A DNA stretch of 64,000 bases from an uncultured Clostridia bacterium. GTDB lineage: Bacteria > Bacillota > Clostridia > Lachnospirales > Anaerotignaceae. This document shows, piece after piece, positions 34,862-43,801 of this stretch. The notes under the pieces are model-generated. The model saw only the letters and a list, made by a program, of their open reading frames with translations, was not told the DNA's origin and made no database searches. Within the stretch, counting starts at the first letter, position 1. Every line of letters begins with the position of its first letter. The stretch is from the NCBI GenBank assembly GCA_944378105.1, contig CALWGC010000020.1, positions 62,001 to 126,000 of the forward strand, written 5' to 3'. Made by a program: the position numbers and the translations under genes.

Positions 34862-35941
34862 TTATTTCACCATTTTTTCTCTGATTTTTTCACCCATTTC
34901 TTTGGTGCCCAAAGCCGTTTCTCCTTCGGAGGCAATGTCTGCCGTGCGGAAGCCGGCATTTAATACATTGGTCACGGCCTGTTCAATGCAGCTTGCTTCT
35001 GCTTCCAGTCCAAAGGTATAGCGTAACATCATGGCCATAGACAAAATGGTGGCAATGGGGTTTGCTTTATTTTGTCCGGCAATATCCGGTGCAGAGCCAT
35101 GGATCGGTTCATACATCCCAAAGGCCCCTTCGCCCAAGCTTGCCGAAGGCAGCATGCCGATGGAGCCGGTGATTTGGCTGGCTTCGTCGGCAAAAATATC
35201 CCCAAACATATTGCTGGTCACAATGACAACAACCTGTTTTGGATTGCGCACCAACTGCATGGCGGCGTTATACACATACATGTGTTCCACCGTTACTTCT
35301 GGATAATCTGCAGCCAGTTCGGTGATGATTTTTCTCCACAGACGGCTGGATTCCAGCACATTGGCCTTATCGACGCTGACCAGATGTTTTTTTCTAGCCA
35401 TGGCCGCTTCATAGGCCGTTTTGCCAATGCGGCGAATTTCCGTTTCACTATAGCTTTCGGTGTCGTAAGCTTCGGTGCCATATTTTCCTTCCCGATAGCC
35501 CCGGTCGCCAAAATAAATACCGCCCGTTAATTCTCTCACAATCAAAATATCCAAGCTATCGCCAATGATTTCTGCCTTAATGGGAGAAGCGGCGCTCAAG
35601 GCCTGATGGATGATGGCCGGACGCAGATTGGAAAACAGACCCAACTGGTCCCGTAACCCCAATAAGGCCCGTTCCGGACGCTGATTCCCTGGCACATTGT
35701 CCCATTTTGGGCCGCCCACGGCACCTAAAATCACTGCATCTGCCCCTTTGCAGGCAGCAATGGTTTCTTCCGGCAGGCACTGGCCGGTGGCGTCAATGGC
35801 GGCGCCGCCTGCCAAACATTCGGTAAATGCAAAGGTATGACCAAACATGGTACCGATTTTTTCCAAAACCTTCATGGCCTCTGTCACAATCTCGGGGCCA
35901 ATGCCGTCGCCTTTGATGACGGCCAAGTTGTAATTACCCAT
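34862..35941 (-). CDS. leuB: 3-isopropylmalate dehydrogenase with altered active-site residues
   Basis: A 359-residue enzyme that oxidises and decarboxylates 3-isopropylmalate for leucine synthesis. Family marks include [33 protein letters not shown] and [13 protein letters not shown]. Unusually, the metal-binding aspartate of the usual VDNAAM segment is tyrosine here (VYNAAM), and the usual QFDVIV reads QVVVIV. These are point changes in an intact frame, so activity is doubtful. The start at 35941 follows AAGGAGGGGCGCAGT. Fourth gene of leuACDB. Confidence 0.92.
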   Translation of the reverse strand: MGNYNLAVIKGDGIGPEIVTEAMKVLEKIGTMFGHTFAFTECLAGGAAIDATGQCLPEETIAACKGADAVILGAVGGPKWDNVPGNQRPERALLGLRDQLGLFSNLRPAIIHQALSAASPIKAEIIGDSLDILIVRELTGGIYFGDRGYREGKYGTEAYDTESYSETEIRRIGKTAYEAAMARKKHLVSVDKANVLESSRLWRKIITELAADYPEVTVEHMYVYNAAMQLVRNPKQVVVIVTSNMFGDIFADEASQITGSIGMLPSASLGEGAFGMYEPIHGSAPDIAGQNKANPIATILSMAMMLRYTFGLEAEASCIEQAVTNVLNAGFRTADIASEGETALGTKEMGEKIREKMVK

Positions 35942-35954
35942 ACTGCGCCCCTCC

Positions 35955-36452
35955 TTATTGTTTGGCAATTTTCTGTTTCGTGTATTCCACCAGGCCACCC
36001 TGGTTCACCAATTCCTGCATGAAAGGCGGAAATGGCTGGGCCTGGTACTGTTTGCCAGTGGTTTTGTCGGTGATGGTGCCAGTGGCAAAGTCGATGGCCA
36101 CTTCGTCGCCTGGCTGAATTTCTTTGGCTGCCTGTTCACATTCCAAAATGGGCATACCAATGTTGATGGCATTGCGGTAGAAAATGCGGGCAAAGTTTTC
36201 TGCAATGACGCAGCTGATGCCGGCACATTTGATGCACAGTGGTGCGTGCTCTCTGGAGGAGCCACAGCCAAAGTTTTTGCCTGCCACAATGATGTCGCCT
36301 TTTTTGATTTTGTTGACAAAATCCTCGTCAATATCAATCATGCAATATTTTGCCAGCTCGTCGCCGCTGGACACGTTCAGATACCGGGCTGGGATGATGA
36401 CGTCGGTATCGATATTATCGCCAAATTTGAATACGCTTCCTTCTGCTTTCAT
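35955..36452 (-). CDS. leuD: 3-isopropylmalate dehydratase small subunit
   Basis: A 165-residue swivel-domain subunit. [17 protein letters not shown] (about 9-25) and [18 protein letters not shown] (about 58-75) are the classical motifs. With LeuC it isomerises 2- to 3-isopropylmalate. Its start abuts the leuC stop directly, and leuB begins 13 bases later. Confidence 0.95.
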   Translation of the reverse strand: MKAEGSVFKFGDNIDTDVIIPARYLNVSSGDELAKYCMIDIDEDFVNKIKKGDIIVAGKNFGCGSSREHAPLCIKCAGISCVIAENFARIFYRNAINIGMPILECEQAAKEIQPGDEVAIDFATGTITDKTTGKQYQAQPFPPFMQELVNQGGLVEYTKQKIAKQ

Positions 36453-37733
36453 TTACTGTTCGCCTCCTGCCATTTTTTCTGGGTCTACGATATAGCCAGC
36501 CAAAGCCGATGCAGCCGCCACGGCCGGGCTTGCCAGGTACACTTCACTGGTCACATGGCCCATGCGGCCCACAAAGTTCCGGTTGGTGGTGGAAATGGCT
36601 TTTTCGCCTGCGGCCAAAATACCCATATGGCCGCCTAAGCAAGGACCGCAAGTAGGGGTGGAGAAGATGGCGCCGGCTTTGATGATGTCTTCCACATAGC
36701 CCAGACGAACGCTATCCAGATAAATCTGCTGGGTACCAGGAATCACAATGGTACGCACATGAGGGTTCACTTTTTTCCCCCGCAGGATGTCTGCCGTCAC
36801 TTTCATGTCTTCCAAACGGCCGTTGGTGCAAGAACCAATGACAGCCTGATCGATCACCACATGGTCTTTTTCTGCTTCGTCAATGGTTTTGGTATTTTCT
36901 GGCAGGTGTGGATAGGACACCGTTGGGCGCAGGGTGCTCAAGTCAATGGTGATGGTTTCATCATATTCGGCATCTTCGTCTGCTTCAAAGATGCGGATTT
37001 CTTTTTTGGTGTGGGCCTTGGCATAGGCGATGGTGATGTCATCCACAGGGAAAATGCCGTTTTTGGCCCCGGCTTCGATGGCCATGTTTGCCATGGCCAG
37101 ACGGCTATCCATGGTCAGGTATTGGATACCGTCGCCGGTAAATTCCATGGAACGATACCGGGCGCCGTCTACGCCGATTTTGCCGATGATATGTAAAATG
37201 ATGTCTTTACCGGTCACCCATTTGGCCGGTTTTCCCGTCAGTACAAAACGGATGGCCGAAGGCACTTTAAACCAGGTTTCGCCGGTGGCCATACCGATGG
37301 CCATGTCGGTGGAGCCGACGCCGGTGGAAAAAGCCCCCAGGGCCCCATAGGTACAGGTGTGGCTGTCGGCGCCGATGATGACTTCGCCGGGGGCCACAAT
37401 GCCCTGTTCCGGCAACAGGGCATGTTCAATGCCCATGGTGCCTACATCATAAAAATGCTTGATTTGTTTTTCCCAAGCAAAAGTACGGGATTTTTTACAT
37501 TGTTCTGCTGCTTTGATGTCTTTATTGGGGGTAAAGTGGTCCAAAACGATAACCACTTTGTCTTTATCAAAAACTTCTTTTGCCCCTGTTTTATAAAATT
37601 CAGGGATGGCCACGGCGGTGGTGATGTCGTTGCCCAACACCACATCCAGTTTGGCCTGAATCAACTGTCCTGCTTCCACATGATCTAACCCGGCGTGTGC
37701 CGCCAGAATCTTTTGTGTCATTGTCATTCCCAT
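36453..37733 (-). CDS. leuC: 3-isopropylmalate dehydratase large subunit
   Basis: A 426-residue aconitase-family enzyme. Cluster ligands are visible in VIGSCTNGR and [25 protein letters not shown] is the active-site loop. It carries the [4Fe-4S] cluster that dehydrates isopropylmalate. The ATG lies ten bases after AAGGAGG; a second ATG two codons later is possible. 15 bases follow leuA. Confidence 0.95.
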   Translation of the reverse strand: MGMTMTQKILAAHAGLDHVEAGQLIQAKLDVVLGNDITTAVAIPEFYKTGAKEVFDKDKVVIVLDHFTPNKDIKAAEQCKKSRTFAWEKQIKHFYDVGTMGIEHALLPEQGIVAPGEVIIGADSHTCTYGALGAFSTGVGSTDMAIGMATGETWFKVPSAIRFVLTGKPAKWVTGKDIILHIIGKIGVDGARYRSMEFTGDGIQYLTMDSRLAMANMAIEAGAKNGIFPVDDITIAYAKAHTKKEIRIFEADEDAEYDETITIDLSTLRPTVSYPHLPENTKTIDEAEKDHVVIDQAVIGSCTNGRLEDMKVTADILRGKKVNPHVRTIVIPGTQQIYLDSVRLGYVEDIIKAGAIFSTPTCGPCLGGHMGILAAGEKAISTTNRNFVGRMGHVTSEVYLASPAVAAASALAGYIVDPEKMAGGEQ

Positions 37734-37748
37734 GAGTTTCGTACCTCC

Positions 37749-39404
37749 TTAGTCGATGATTTTGTTGACGGCGCTGACTACAGCCCGCAGGGAAGATTTG
37801 ATGATGTTGCTGCTGGTGCCTGCCCCAAAGCCCACCTGGCCTTTTTTGTTGGCAATTTGCACATAACTGATGGCGCGGGCTTTGGTGCCGTATTCCATGG
37901 AGTGTTCTCGGTAGTCTACGATGTCCAGTTTTACTTCAAAGAATGTTTCGATGGCATGGGTGAAGGCATCGATGATACCATTGCCTTTGCCTTTGATGGT
38001 CTGTGGTTTGCCATAACAGGTGATCTGTGCTTCCACTTCCACCACATCGCCCGTATTGCTGATTTCTCGATAACTTTCGATGGAAACCGGGGTGCGGACA
38101 TCCACATAGTTTTTGAAGAAAATATCGCGAATCACGCTAGGCGATACGTCCTGATGTTTGTGGTCGGAATAGCCGGTGATGACATAGCTGAAGTCTTGCT
38201 GGAAAGCTTTTGGCAAGAACAGGCCATAATTTTGTTCCAATACGAAGGCGACGCCGCCTTTGCCGCTTTGGCTGTTGATGCGGACAATGGGGTCGTAGGT
38301 ACGGCCCACATCTTTGGGGTCGATGGGCAGATAGGGTACTTCCCAACGGTCCGGATGTTCTTTCATGCGGTCCATTCCTTTGCGGATGGCATCCTGATGG
38401 GAGCCGGAGAAGGCAGTGTAAACCAAAGCGCCGGCATAAGGATGTCTTGGATGCACATTCATGCGGGTATTGTTTTCATAAATTCTCACGGCATCGTCAA
38501 TCTGGCTAAAGTCCAGTTTTGGATCCATGCCCTGGGAGAAGATATTTAATGCCACGGTCATAATATCGGTATTACCGGTCCGTTCGCCGTTACCAAATAA
38601 GGTCCCTTCCACTCTCTGGGCCCCGGCCATGATGGCCAATTCCGTTGCGGCCACAGCCGTGCCCCGGTCGTTATGGGCATGCAGGGACAGGATGATGTTT
38701 TCTCTATTGTTCAGTCGTTCGCTGCAATATTCAATCTGGTCGGCATACACATTGGCCGTTGCCATTTCCACGGTGGATGGCAAATTGATGATCAATTTTT
38801 TCTCTGGGGTAGGCTGAATCACATCGATGACGGCGTTACAGATTTCCACGGCGTAATCCATTTCCGTTCCCGTATAGCTTTCGGGAGAATATTCAAAGAA
38901 AAATTCCGTTTCCGGGATTTTTGCTGCTTCTTCCAACAACAACTTAGCGCCGGAAACGGCCAATTCCGTAGTCTGTTCCATGGTGTTACCAAACACCACA
39001 TCCCGCTGCAAAGTGGAGGTGGAGTTATACAGATGAACGATGGCTTTTTTGGCCCCTTTCAGTGCCTGGAAGGTTTTTTTGATGATGTGTGGACGGCTTT
39101 GGGTCAACACCTGCACCACCACGTCGTCGGGAATCAAGTTTTGTTCAATCAACGTTCTGGCAAATTCATATTCCGTATCGCTGGCGGCGGGGAAACCGAT
39201 TTCAATTTCTTTGAACCCAATCTTCACCAAGAACTGGAAAAATTCCAATTTTTCTTCCAAACTCATGGGGATTTCCAAACTTTGGTTACCGTCTCTTAAG
39301 TCTACACTGCACCAGATGGGTGCTTCGGTGATGACATTGTTGGGCCATTTTCTGTTTGGCATATTCATTGGTGGGTATGGTCTGTATTTGGTATAGTTCA
39401 TCAT
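37749..39404 (-). CDS. leuA: 2-isopropylmalate synthase
   Basis: A 551-residue synthase of the long LeuA2-like type. The DRE-TIM barrel has WCSVDLRDGNQSL (about 29), LSLHAHNDRGTA (about 250, metal histidines) and GNGERTGNTDIM. The C-terminal domain (about 430-551) is the leucine feedback region. It condenses 2-ketoisovalerate with acetyl-CoA. Two adjacent ATGs (39404, 39401) follow AAAGGAGAGAAGCGAC; upstream in-frame ATGs lie within the T-box leader and are rejected. First gene of leuACDB. Confidence 0.94.
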   Translation of the reverse strand: MMNYTKYRPYPPMNMPNRKWPNNVITEAPIWCSVDLRDGNQSLEIPMSLEEKLEFFQFLVKIGFKEIEIGFPAASDTEYEFARTLIEQNLIPDDVVVQVLTQSRPHIIKKTFQALKGAKKAIVHLYNSTSTLQRDVVFGNTMEQTTELAVSGAKLLLEEAAKIPETEFFFEYSPESYTGTEMDYAVEICNAVIDVIQPTPEKKLIINLPSTVEMATANVYADQIEYCSERLNNRENIILSLHAHNDRGTAVAATELAIMAGAQRVEGTLFGNGERTGNTDIMTVALNIFSQGMDPKLDFSQIDDAVRIYENNTRMNVHPRHPYAGALVYTAFSGSHQDAIRKGMDRMKEHPDRWEVPYLPIDPKDVGRTYDPIVRINSQSGKGGVAFVLEQNYGLFLPKAFQQDFSYVITGYSDHKHQDVSPSVIRDIFFKNYVDVRTPVSIESYREISNTGDVVEVEAQITCYGKPQTIKGKGNGIIDAFTHAIETFFEVKLDIVDYREHSMEYGTKARAISYVQIANKKGQVGFGAGTSSNIIKSSLRAVVSAVNKIID

Positions 39405-39482
39405 GTCGCTTCTCTCCTTTTTTTGTTTTCCCATAGATTCTTTTTGCGCCGTTTTTTCGATCAAAGTGTGTGAAAACAAAAA

Positions 39483-39539
39483 ACCCTTCGTCTTTCAAAA
39501 CGGCAGTGACAGTTGCTGCTGCTTTGAGAGACGAAGGGT
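39483..39539 (-). terminator. T-box terminator
   Basis: ACCCTTCGTCTCTC pairs with GAAAGACGAAGGGT (one mismatch or wobble) across a long loop and is followed by TTTTTTG on the minus strand. Confidence 0.9.
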
Positions 39540-39802
39540 AACATTCCTCCGCGGTACCACTCTACATTTGCTCCCCAAGGGGAACACACTCTTTCACGGA
39601 AACGGGCAAACTGCCGATCTCCTGCCATCTGATAACGGTTGGCCTCCGGTTTTACCTAGCGTTTGATCCCAAACGGTTCAGCAAACCACTCCAAGGCGAG
39701 TTCCAATCCCCATCCCTACCATCTCGCACCAACCGATGGCTCTCTGAAAGCGTCCGGACATTGTACTATTCCTCTTCATCGTGTTCTTTTCCTGATTGGA
39801 TT
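39484..39802 (-). promoter_or_regulatory. T-box leader (leucine) of leuACDB
   Basis: The minus strand shows the T-box core GAGTGGTACCGCGG (about 39549-39562), an upstream Stem I region with specifier context GGAACTCGCC (CTC, Leu) near 39691-39700, and the terminator at 39483-39539 that competes with the antiterminator. Uncharged tRNA-Leu would prevent termination and turn on leucine synthesis. Downstream genes agree with the specifier. Confidence 0.93.
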
Positions 39803-39808
39803 GCACTC

Positions 39809-39837
39809 AATTTATCATATTTTCCCGGCTTTGTCAA
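39809..39837 (-). promoter_or_regulatory. Promoter of the leu operon
   Basis: Minus strand TTGACA (39832-39837) and TAAATT (39809-39814) are 17 bp apart; start near 39802 at the beginning of the T-box. Confidence 0.75.
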
Positions 39838-39859
39838 CGGGATTTCTTAAAATTTTGTG

Positions 39860-41197
39860 TTATTTTTCTATCAAAGCTTGCTCCATTTGCACAGGAGGCA
39901 ATTCTTTGCGCACTTCTTCTGCTTTTCTTGTCCGGCTAGGTGATGGCTCGGCATAGGTGTTTTCTTTCAAGAAATGATGGAACACCGGGTAACAAACCAC
40001 CGATACCACGCCGCCGCAAAAACCGTTGTTATAAAGGTTGGCCCCAGAATACCCCAGGCCGCTTTGCAAAATGGCCGAAGAATGGACCACCCCAGCCAAA
40101 ATACCGGCCACAATGCCATAAGTCCCACTGATGGGCGCCAATGTGGTGCCCAGGAAAATGGCCATCTGCACCCCATGGTGATTGGGTGTAAATTCTGTAC
40201 TAAAGGAAGAGCCCAGGTAAATCCCCAGCATAATGGGAACAATGTTTCTGGCGTGCTTGCCGTTGGCGCTAAAGCCGGCCACGGTGAAAATCCCGCCCAG
40301 CGTAGGCCCGTTCAAATCCCCTTTGGTGATGAGCACATAGCTGGTGCAAATGGCAATGTTGACGCCCATGTTGATGAGCACGGCCCCCATGCCGTCCAGC
40401 TGCGTAAAATCATCCTTGGCCACACCAGGGCGCCGCAGCAAATTGCGGTAATTCGTCCAGGCATATTTCGGGTCCGCCTTATACCCACTGGTGATGCAAA
40501 TTAAGGATGTTACATACAAGAACACAGCAAATTTGGTATTATTCCCCGTGGACCAAGTGCTGGTATTGGAAAAATCAAATCCATACCCCGCCATCACCGG
40601 CACCATAATCAACGCCAAAAGCCCCACGGCAAACCCACCGTTATAGAGGCTCAACCCCCGCAAAATCCCGTTGGTATGGGCCGCCAAAAGCGGCACAATA
40701 AAACCAATGACAATCCCTGCCAAAAGAGCATAGGTCATGGAAATGGGTGTCACCCCATGATGGAGATAGGCCACGCCGATAATCGGCCCCAAAGAAGTGG
40801 CTAAAAGCCCACTGATCAAGTTTTTGCTGAATTTTTCTTTGTTGACAACACTTAACAGCCAAGTACCCAACAAGATAAACCACATGGTATAAATATTTTT
40901 CCCGAAAAAGGAAAACCCACTCATCAATCCCAGCGTAAAAATGCTTCGCCCATGCATAGGCAAATGGTTCATCTGCATCAAAAAGGCCGTTGCCCCCGTC
41001 ACCAGCGCCACGTTAAAAAAGGCGCCGGCAATGCCCGCAACCGCCACATAATCCGTAATCAATACGGCATTGTTATAAAAAATCGCCTTCATTCCCGATG
41101 GGATTTCTCGGTAATCTCCCATCAAGATCCCTGCCACAAAAATGCCCACAGCCACTGCATAAACATAACGATAATTTCTTCTTGACGCGCGGTCCAA
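39860..41197 (-). CDS. DUF1576 membrane protein
   Basis: A 445-residue protein with about twelve hydrophobic helices, including NNAVLITDYVAVAGIAGAFF, MHGRSIFTLGLMSGFSFFGK and TPNHHGVQMAIFLGTTLAPI. This matches my memory of DUF1576, a Firmicutes transporter-like family of unknown substrate. The start is read as TTG at 41197, seven bases after AAAAGAGG and 40 bases after the predicted transcription start. An upstream in-frame extension would run into the promoter. It is divergent from the malate/lactate dehydrogenase gene, which hints at carboxylate transport. Confidence 0.8.
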   Translation of the reverse strand: MDRASRRNYRYVYAVAVGIFVAGILMGDYREIPSGMKAIFYNNAVLITDYVAVAGIAGAFFNVALVTGATAFLMQMNHLPMHGRSIFTLGLMSGFSFFGKNIYTMWFILLGTWLLSVVNKEKFSKNLISGLLATSLGPIIGVAYLHHGVTPISMTYALLAGIVIGFIVPLLAAHTNGILRGLSLYNGGFAVGLLALIMVPVMAGYGFDFSNTSTWSTGNNTKFAVFLYVTSLICITSGYKADPKYAWTNYRNLLRRPGVAKDDFTQLDGMGAVLINMGVNIAICTSYVLITKGDLNGPTLGGIFTVAGFSANGKHARNIVPIMLGIYLGSSFSTEFTPNHHGVQMAIFLGTTLAPISGTYGIVAGILAGVVHSSAILQSGLGYSGANLYNNGFCGGVVSVVCYPVFHHFLKENTYAEPSPSRTRKAEEVRKELPPVQMEQALIEK

Positions 41198-41227
41198 TTT
41201 TTTTGCCTCTTTTCCCCAAAAAACTTT

Positions 41228-41256
41228 TTTACAACCTTTTTTTATTGTAGTATAAT
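41228..41256 (+). promoter_or_regulatory. Promoter of the malate/lactate dehydrogenase gene
   Basis: TTTACA (41228-41233) and TATAAT (41251-41256) are 17 bp apart. It overlaps the opposite promoter at 41244-41272, so the two genes compete for polymerase. Confidence 0.75.
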
Positions 41257-41272
41257 ATGAAATACCAGTCAA
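41244..41272 (-). promoter_or_regulatory. Promoter of the DUF1576 gene
   Basis: Minus strand TTGACT (41267-41272) and TACAAT (41244-41249) are 17 bp apart. Start near 41237. Confidence 0.65.
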
Positions 41273-41335
41273 CAACTGACATAGAAAAACAAAAAATAAG
41301 GAAACATCAACAAAAAGCAGTCAGGAGGAATGCCA

Positions 41336-42433
41336 ATGGCTTATGTAAAAATCCCATATACGAAAATGAAAGACTTTAGTCATGCCGTCTTTTCCAAATT
41401 CGGCTTTACCGAAGAAGAAAGCGCTATCATCACCGACGTCCTATTAACCAGTGACCTTTATGGCATTGAAAGCCATGGGGTACAGCGGATGGTGCTGTAT
41501 TATAAAACCATCAAAAACGGCCGCATCCACATGGATAGCCATTGGGAAATTGTCCACGAAACGCCTTTGAGCGCCGTCATCGATAACCACTTTGGCGTGG
41601 GCCAGTTGGTGGGCCATTTTGCCATGACAAAAGCCATCGAAAAAGCCAAAGAACACGGCATCGGCATGATTTCTGTCCGCAATTCCAACCACTATGGCAT
41701 TGCCGGTTATTATGCCAAAATGGCTTGTGACGAAGGCCTCATCGGTATTTCCACCACCAACAGCGAAGCCATCATGGTTCCCACCTATGGACGTCTTGCC
41801 ATGCTTGGCTCAAACCCCATCGCCATTGCCATGCCGGCCGAGCCTTACGACTTTTTCTTCGACGCCTCCACCACCGTGGTAACCCGCGGCAAAGTGGAAG
41901 TATACAATAAAAAAGGCGAACCTTTGCCCGAAGGCTGGACCTTAAACGCCCAAGGCCTGCCTTCCACCGATGCCCCAGACATTTTGAAAAACATCAACGA
42001 AAAACGGGGCGGCGGCATCCTGCCCCTGGGCGGCGCCACCGAACAGTACGGCGGTCACAAAGGCTATGGCTATGGCATGGTGGCAGAAATTTTCGCCTCC
42101 ATTTTGTCCCAAGGCTTAACCAGTAATCATACCCATATCGGCGCAACCGGCGGCACTTGCCATAGTTTCATTGCCATCAATCCCAACCTCTTTGGGGACC
42201 CGGAAGCCATCAAGGCCCATTTTTCCACCTTCCTGGAAGAACTGCGCCAAAGCCCCAAGGCCGAAGGCCAAACCCGCATCTATACCCACGGCGAAAAGGA
42301 AGTGGAAGCCTCTCAACGGATTCTTGCAGAAGGCATCCCCGTCAACGAAAATACGCTGCGGGAAATGAAAGAAATCTGTGCCGACTTGGGTGTCGATATG
42401 GCACATTTTCTGGGCGAATTTGATATTCTGTAA
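41336..42433 (+). CDS. Malate/L-lactate dehydrogenase-family oxidoreductase
   Basis: A 365-residue NAD(P)-dependent dehydrogenase of the LDH2/MDH2 type. ESHGVQRMVLYYK (about 44), NSNHYGIAGYYAKMA (about 118), the segment MLGSNPIAIAMP and GGHKGYGYGMVAEI (about 240) are characteristic. Members act on malate, lactate, ureidoglycolate or related hydroxy acids. The second of two ATGs is chosen, seven bases after AGGAGG. Divergent from the DUF1576 gene, with overlapping promoters; a shared carboxylate is a reasonable guess. Confidence 0.9.
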   Translation: MAYVKIPYTKMKDFSHAVFSKFGFTEEESAIITDVLLTSDLYGIESHGVQRMVLYYKTIKNGRIHMDSHWEIVHETPLSAVIDNHFGVGQLVGHFAMTKAIEKAKEHGIGMISVRNSNHYGIAGYYAKMACDEGLIGISTTNSEAIMVPTYGRLAMLGSNPIAIAMPAEPYDFFFDASTTVVTRGKVEVYNKKGEPLPEGWTLNAQGLPSTDAPDILKNINEKRGGGILPLGGATEQYGGHKGYGYGMVAEIFASILSQGLTSNHTHIGATGGTCHSFIAINPNLFGDPEAIKAHFSTFLEELRQSPKAEGQTRIYTHGEKEVEASQRILAEGIPVNENTLREMKEICADLGVDMAHFLGEFDIL

Positions 42434-42452
42434 AGAATGCAACGAAATCACA

Positions 42453-42481
42453 TTGCCTTTTCCCCAAAAATAAGCTATGAT
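42453..42481 (+). promoter_or_regulatory. Promoter of the zinc-ribbon operon
   Basis: TTGCCT (42453-42458) and TATGAT (42476-42481) are 17 bp apart. A small hairpin ATTGGTT/AACCAAT (42494-42510) sits between it and the ribosome site AAGGAGGG and could mask or stabilise it. Confidence 0.6.
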
Positions 42482-42524
42482 AAAGGTGAATGCATTGGTT
42501 CAAAACCAATAAGGAGGGATTTAT

Positions 42525-42821
42525 ATGGCATATTGTAAAAACTGTGGGGCTCAGATTGACAACAACGCACCCAGCTGCCCATTTTGCGGCACAGCACAAA
42601 ATGCACCTGCTACCAATGGAACCGACAACGGCGGCATTGGTTGGGGACTTTTGGGTTGCTGTATCCCCATTGTTGGGTTAGTGCTCTTTTTGGTATGGAA
42701 AGACACCAAACCAAAAACGGCAAAAGCAGCCGGTATTGGCGCTTTGGTAGCGGTGATTCTTGGCGTTATCTATTATATTTTAATGTTTATCATCGGCATC
42801 GGTTATGCCTCTATGATTTAA
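42525..42821 (+). CDS. Small zinc-ribbon membrane protein
   Basis: A 98-residue protein. MAYCKNCGAQIDNNAPSCPF-CG is an N-terminal zinc ribbon with two CxxC knuckles. Two membrane helices follow: IGWGLLGCCIPIVGLVLFLV (about 39-58) and ALVAVILGVIYYILMFIIGI, separated by WKDTKPKTAKAAG. Such proteins are common and poorly understood in Firmicutes. The ATG follows AAGGAGGGATTTAT. First of three clustered small genes. Confidence 0.85.
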   Translation: MAYCKNCGAQIDNNAPSCPFCGTAQNAPATNGTDNGGIGWGLLGCCIPIVGLVLFLVWKDTKPKTAKAAGIGALVAVILGVIYYILMFIIGIGYASMI

Positions 42822-42825
42822 CAAC

Positions 42826-43182
42826 ATGAAATCATTTCTTTGGAAATGGCTGCCCATTTGCTTTGGCTGCCATCAAAAAGAAAGCCGTACCATCCATATC
42901 CATAACAAGCCTTTGCCCTTATGCGCCCGCTGTACGGGAGAATTGATCGGTATTATTTTTTGTATCCTTACCTATTGGTGGGCGCATCTTTCTGTGGGGC
43001 CCTGCTTTTTCCTTTTGCTGCCCTTGGTGGCGGATGGTACCATACAACAATGGACCTCTTATGAAAGCACCAACATCCGTCGCCTTTGGACGGGATTTTT
43101 GTTTGGCTATGGTCTTTGTGCACTCTTTTTCCATTCCAGCCAGTTTATGTTTGCTCTTGGCGTGTCCATGGGAAAAGGGTGA
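42826..43182 (+). CDS. DUF2085 small membrane protein
   Basis: A 118-residue protein. CFGCHQKESRTIHIHNKPLP and LCARCTGE (about 12-40) form the DUF2085 cysteine/histidine signature, followed by membrane segments IIFCILTYWWAHL and CFFLLLPLVADGTIQQW. Function unknown; the Cys pairs may bind a metal. It starts four bases after the zinc-ribbon stop, so translation is probably coupled. Confidence 0.85.
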   Translation: MKSFLWKWLPICFGCHQKESRTIHIHNKPLPLCARCTGELIGIIFCILTYWWAHLSVGPCFFLLLPLVADGTIQQWTSYESTNIRRLWTGFLFGYGLCALFFHSSQFMFALGVSMGKG

Positions 43183-43185
43183 GCC

Positions 43186-43512
43186 ATGATTGGGGGAGGG
43201 ATTCCTGTGGCCGGTGGTCTTTTTTATGGTGGAAAGCGAAACAAAAGGGCTGGTGTTTATCCCGATAACAAAAAACAGCAGCCCTTTGACCAAGAGCGGG
43301 CCGATTTTGGCGGAAAACACTGGTGGCTTTTGGGCTTTCTTTTGCCGCCCATTGGGTTTTTGCTTTTTGCCTTTTTGCGCTGCAGCCGTCCAAAAACAGC
43401 CAAAGACTTGCTCCATGGTGCATGCTTTGGTCTTCTTTTCTATGCGTTTTGTTATGGCTGCTTTTTTCTGTCCCATCTCAAAACCAGTACAGGATACCGA
43501 TATTGGCAATAA
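43186..43512 (+). CDS. Small membrane protein related to the zinc-ribbon protein
   Basis: A 108-residue protein. After a basic N-terminus, WWLLGFLLPPIGFLLFAFLR, then CSRPKTAKDLLHGACFGLLF mirrors the two-helix half of the zinc-ribbon protein (GWGLLGCCIPIVGLVLF, KPKTAK), so the two are likely paralogues, here without the ribbon. It begins three bases after the DUF2085 stop. A longer overlapping frame at 43190 is judged a shadow. Function unknown. Confidence 0.65.
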   Translation: MIGGGIPVAGGLFYGGKRNKRAGVYPDNKKQQPFDQERADFGGKHWWLLGFLLPPIGFLLFAFLRCSRPKTAKDLLHGACFGLLFYAFCYGCFFLSHLKTSTGYRYWQ

Positions 43513-43515
43513 AAA

Positions 43516-43548
43516 ACACGAAGGATTTGGAATCCTTCGTGTTTTTTT
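43516..43548 (+). terminator. Terminator of the zinc-ribbon operon
   Basis: ACACGAAGGATT/AATCCTTCGTGT with a three-base loop, then TTTTTT. Confidence 0.93.
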
Positions 43549-43597
43549 GGTTATCCTTCTTCTTAACAAAAGAGAAAAAATTTTTTCGGCAGGCCCA

Positions 43598-43626
43598 TTG
43601 ACGAGCTTTGGAAAACCTGCTATACT
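43598..43626 (+). promoter_or_regulatory. Promoter of the antiporter leader
   Basis: TTGACG (43598-43603) and TATACT (43621-43626) are 17 bp apart; start near 43633 at the riboswitch 5' end. Confidence 0.85.
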
Positions 43627-43633
43627 TTCCTCG

Positions 43634-43763
43634 ATAAAGGGGAGTAGCCGGCGCTTTTTGGCGTTGATTGATTGCGACAATCTCGATGGCCGTTGGCCAT
43701 CCGCATCTTTCAGAAATTGGCAAGACTTTTATTGTGGCAAGGGGCACAATGGAAGTCTTTTTC
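43634..43763 (+). promoter_or_regulatory. yybP-ykoY (manganese) riboswitch with terminator
   Basis: The leader begins ATAAAGGGGAGTAGCC, the conserved opening of the yybP-ykoY aptamer. It then has paired segments and ends in a terminator (AAGACTT-ATTGTG with CACAAT-AAGTCTT, 43722-43759, then TTTTTC). Known members sense Mn2+ and control cation transporters. The gene after it is a cation exchanger, in agreement. Not every aptamer nucleotide was verified. Confidence 0.82.
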
Positions 43764-43801
43764 TTTTGCCCTAAAGACAACAAAAGAAAGGGGTTTTCTC
43801 A

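Noticed and set aside
37695-38549. A 284-codon plus-strand frame opposite leuA
   Set aside because: Antisense to leuA with no homology that I recognise and no ribosome site.
43190-43774. A 194-codon frame across the terminator and the riboswitch
   Set aside because: It runs through a strong terminator, a promoter and the yybP-ykoY aptamer; the shorter frame at 43186 has a recognisable paralogue.
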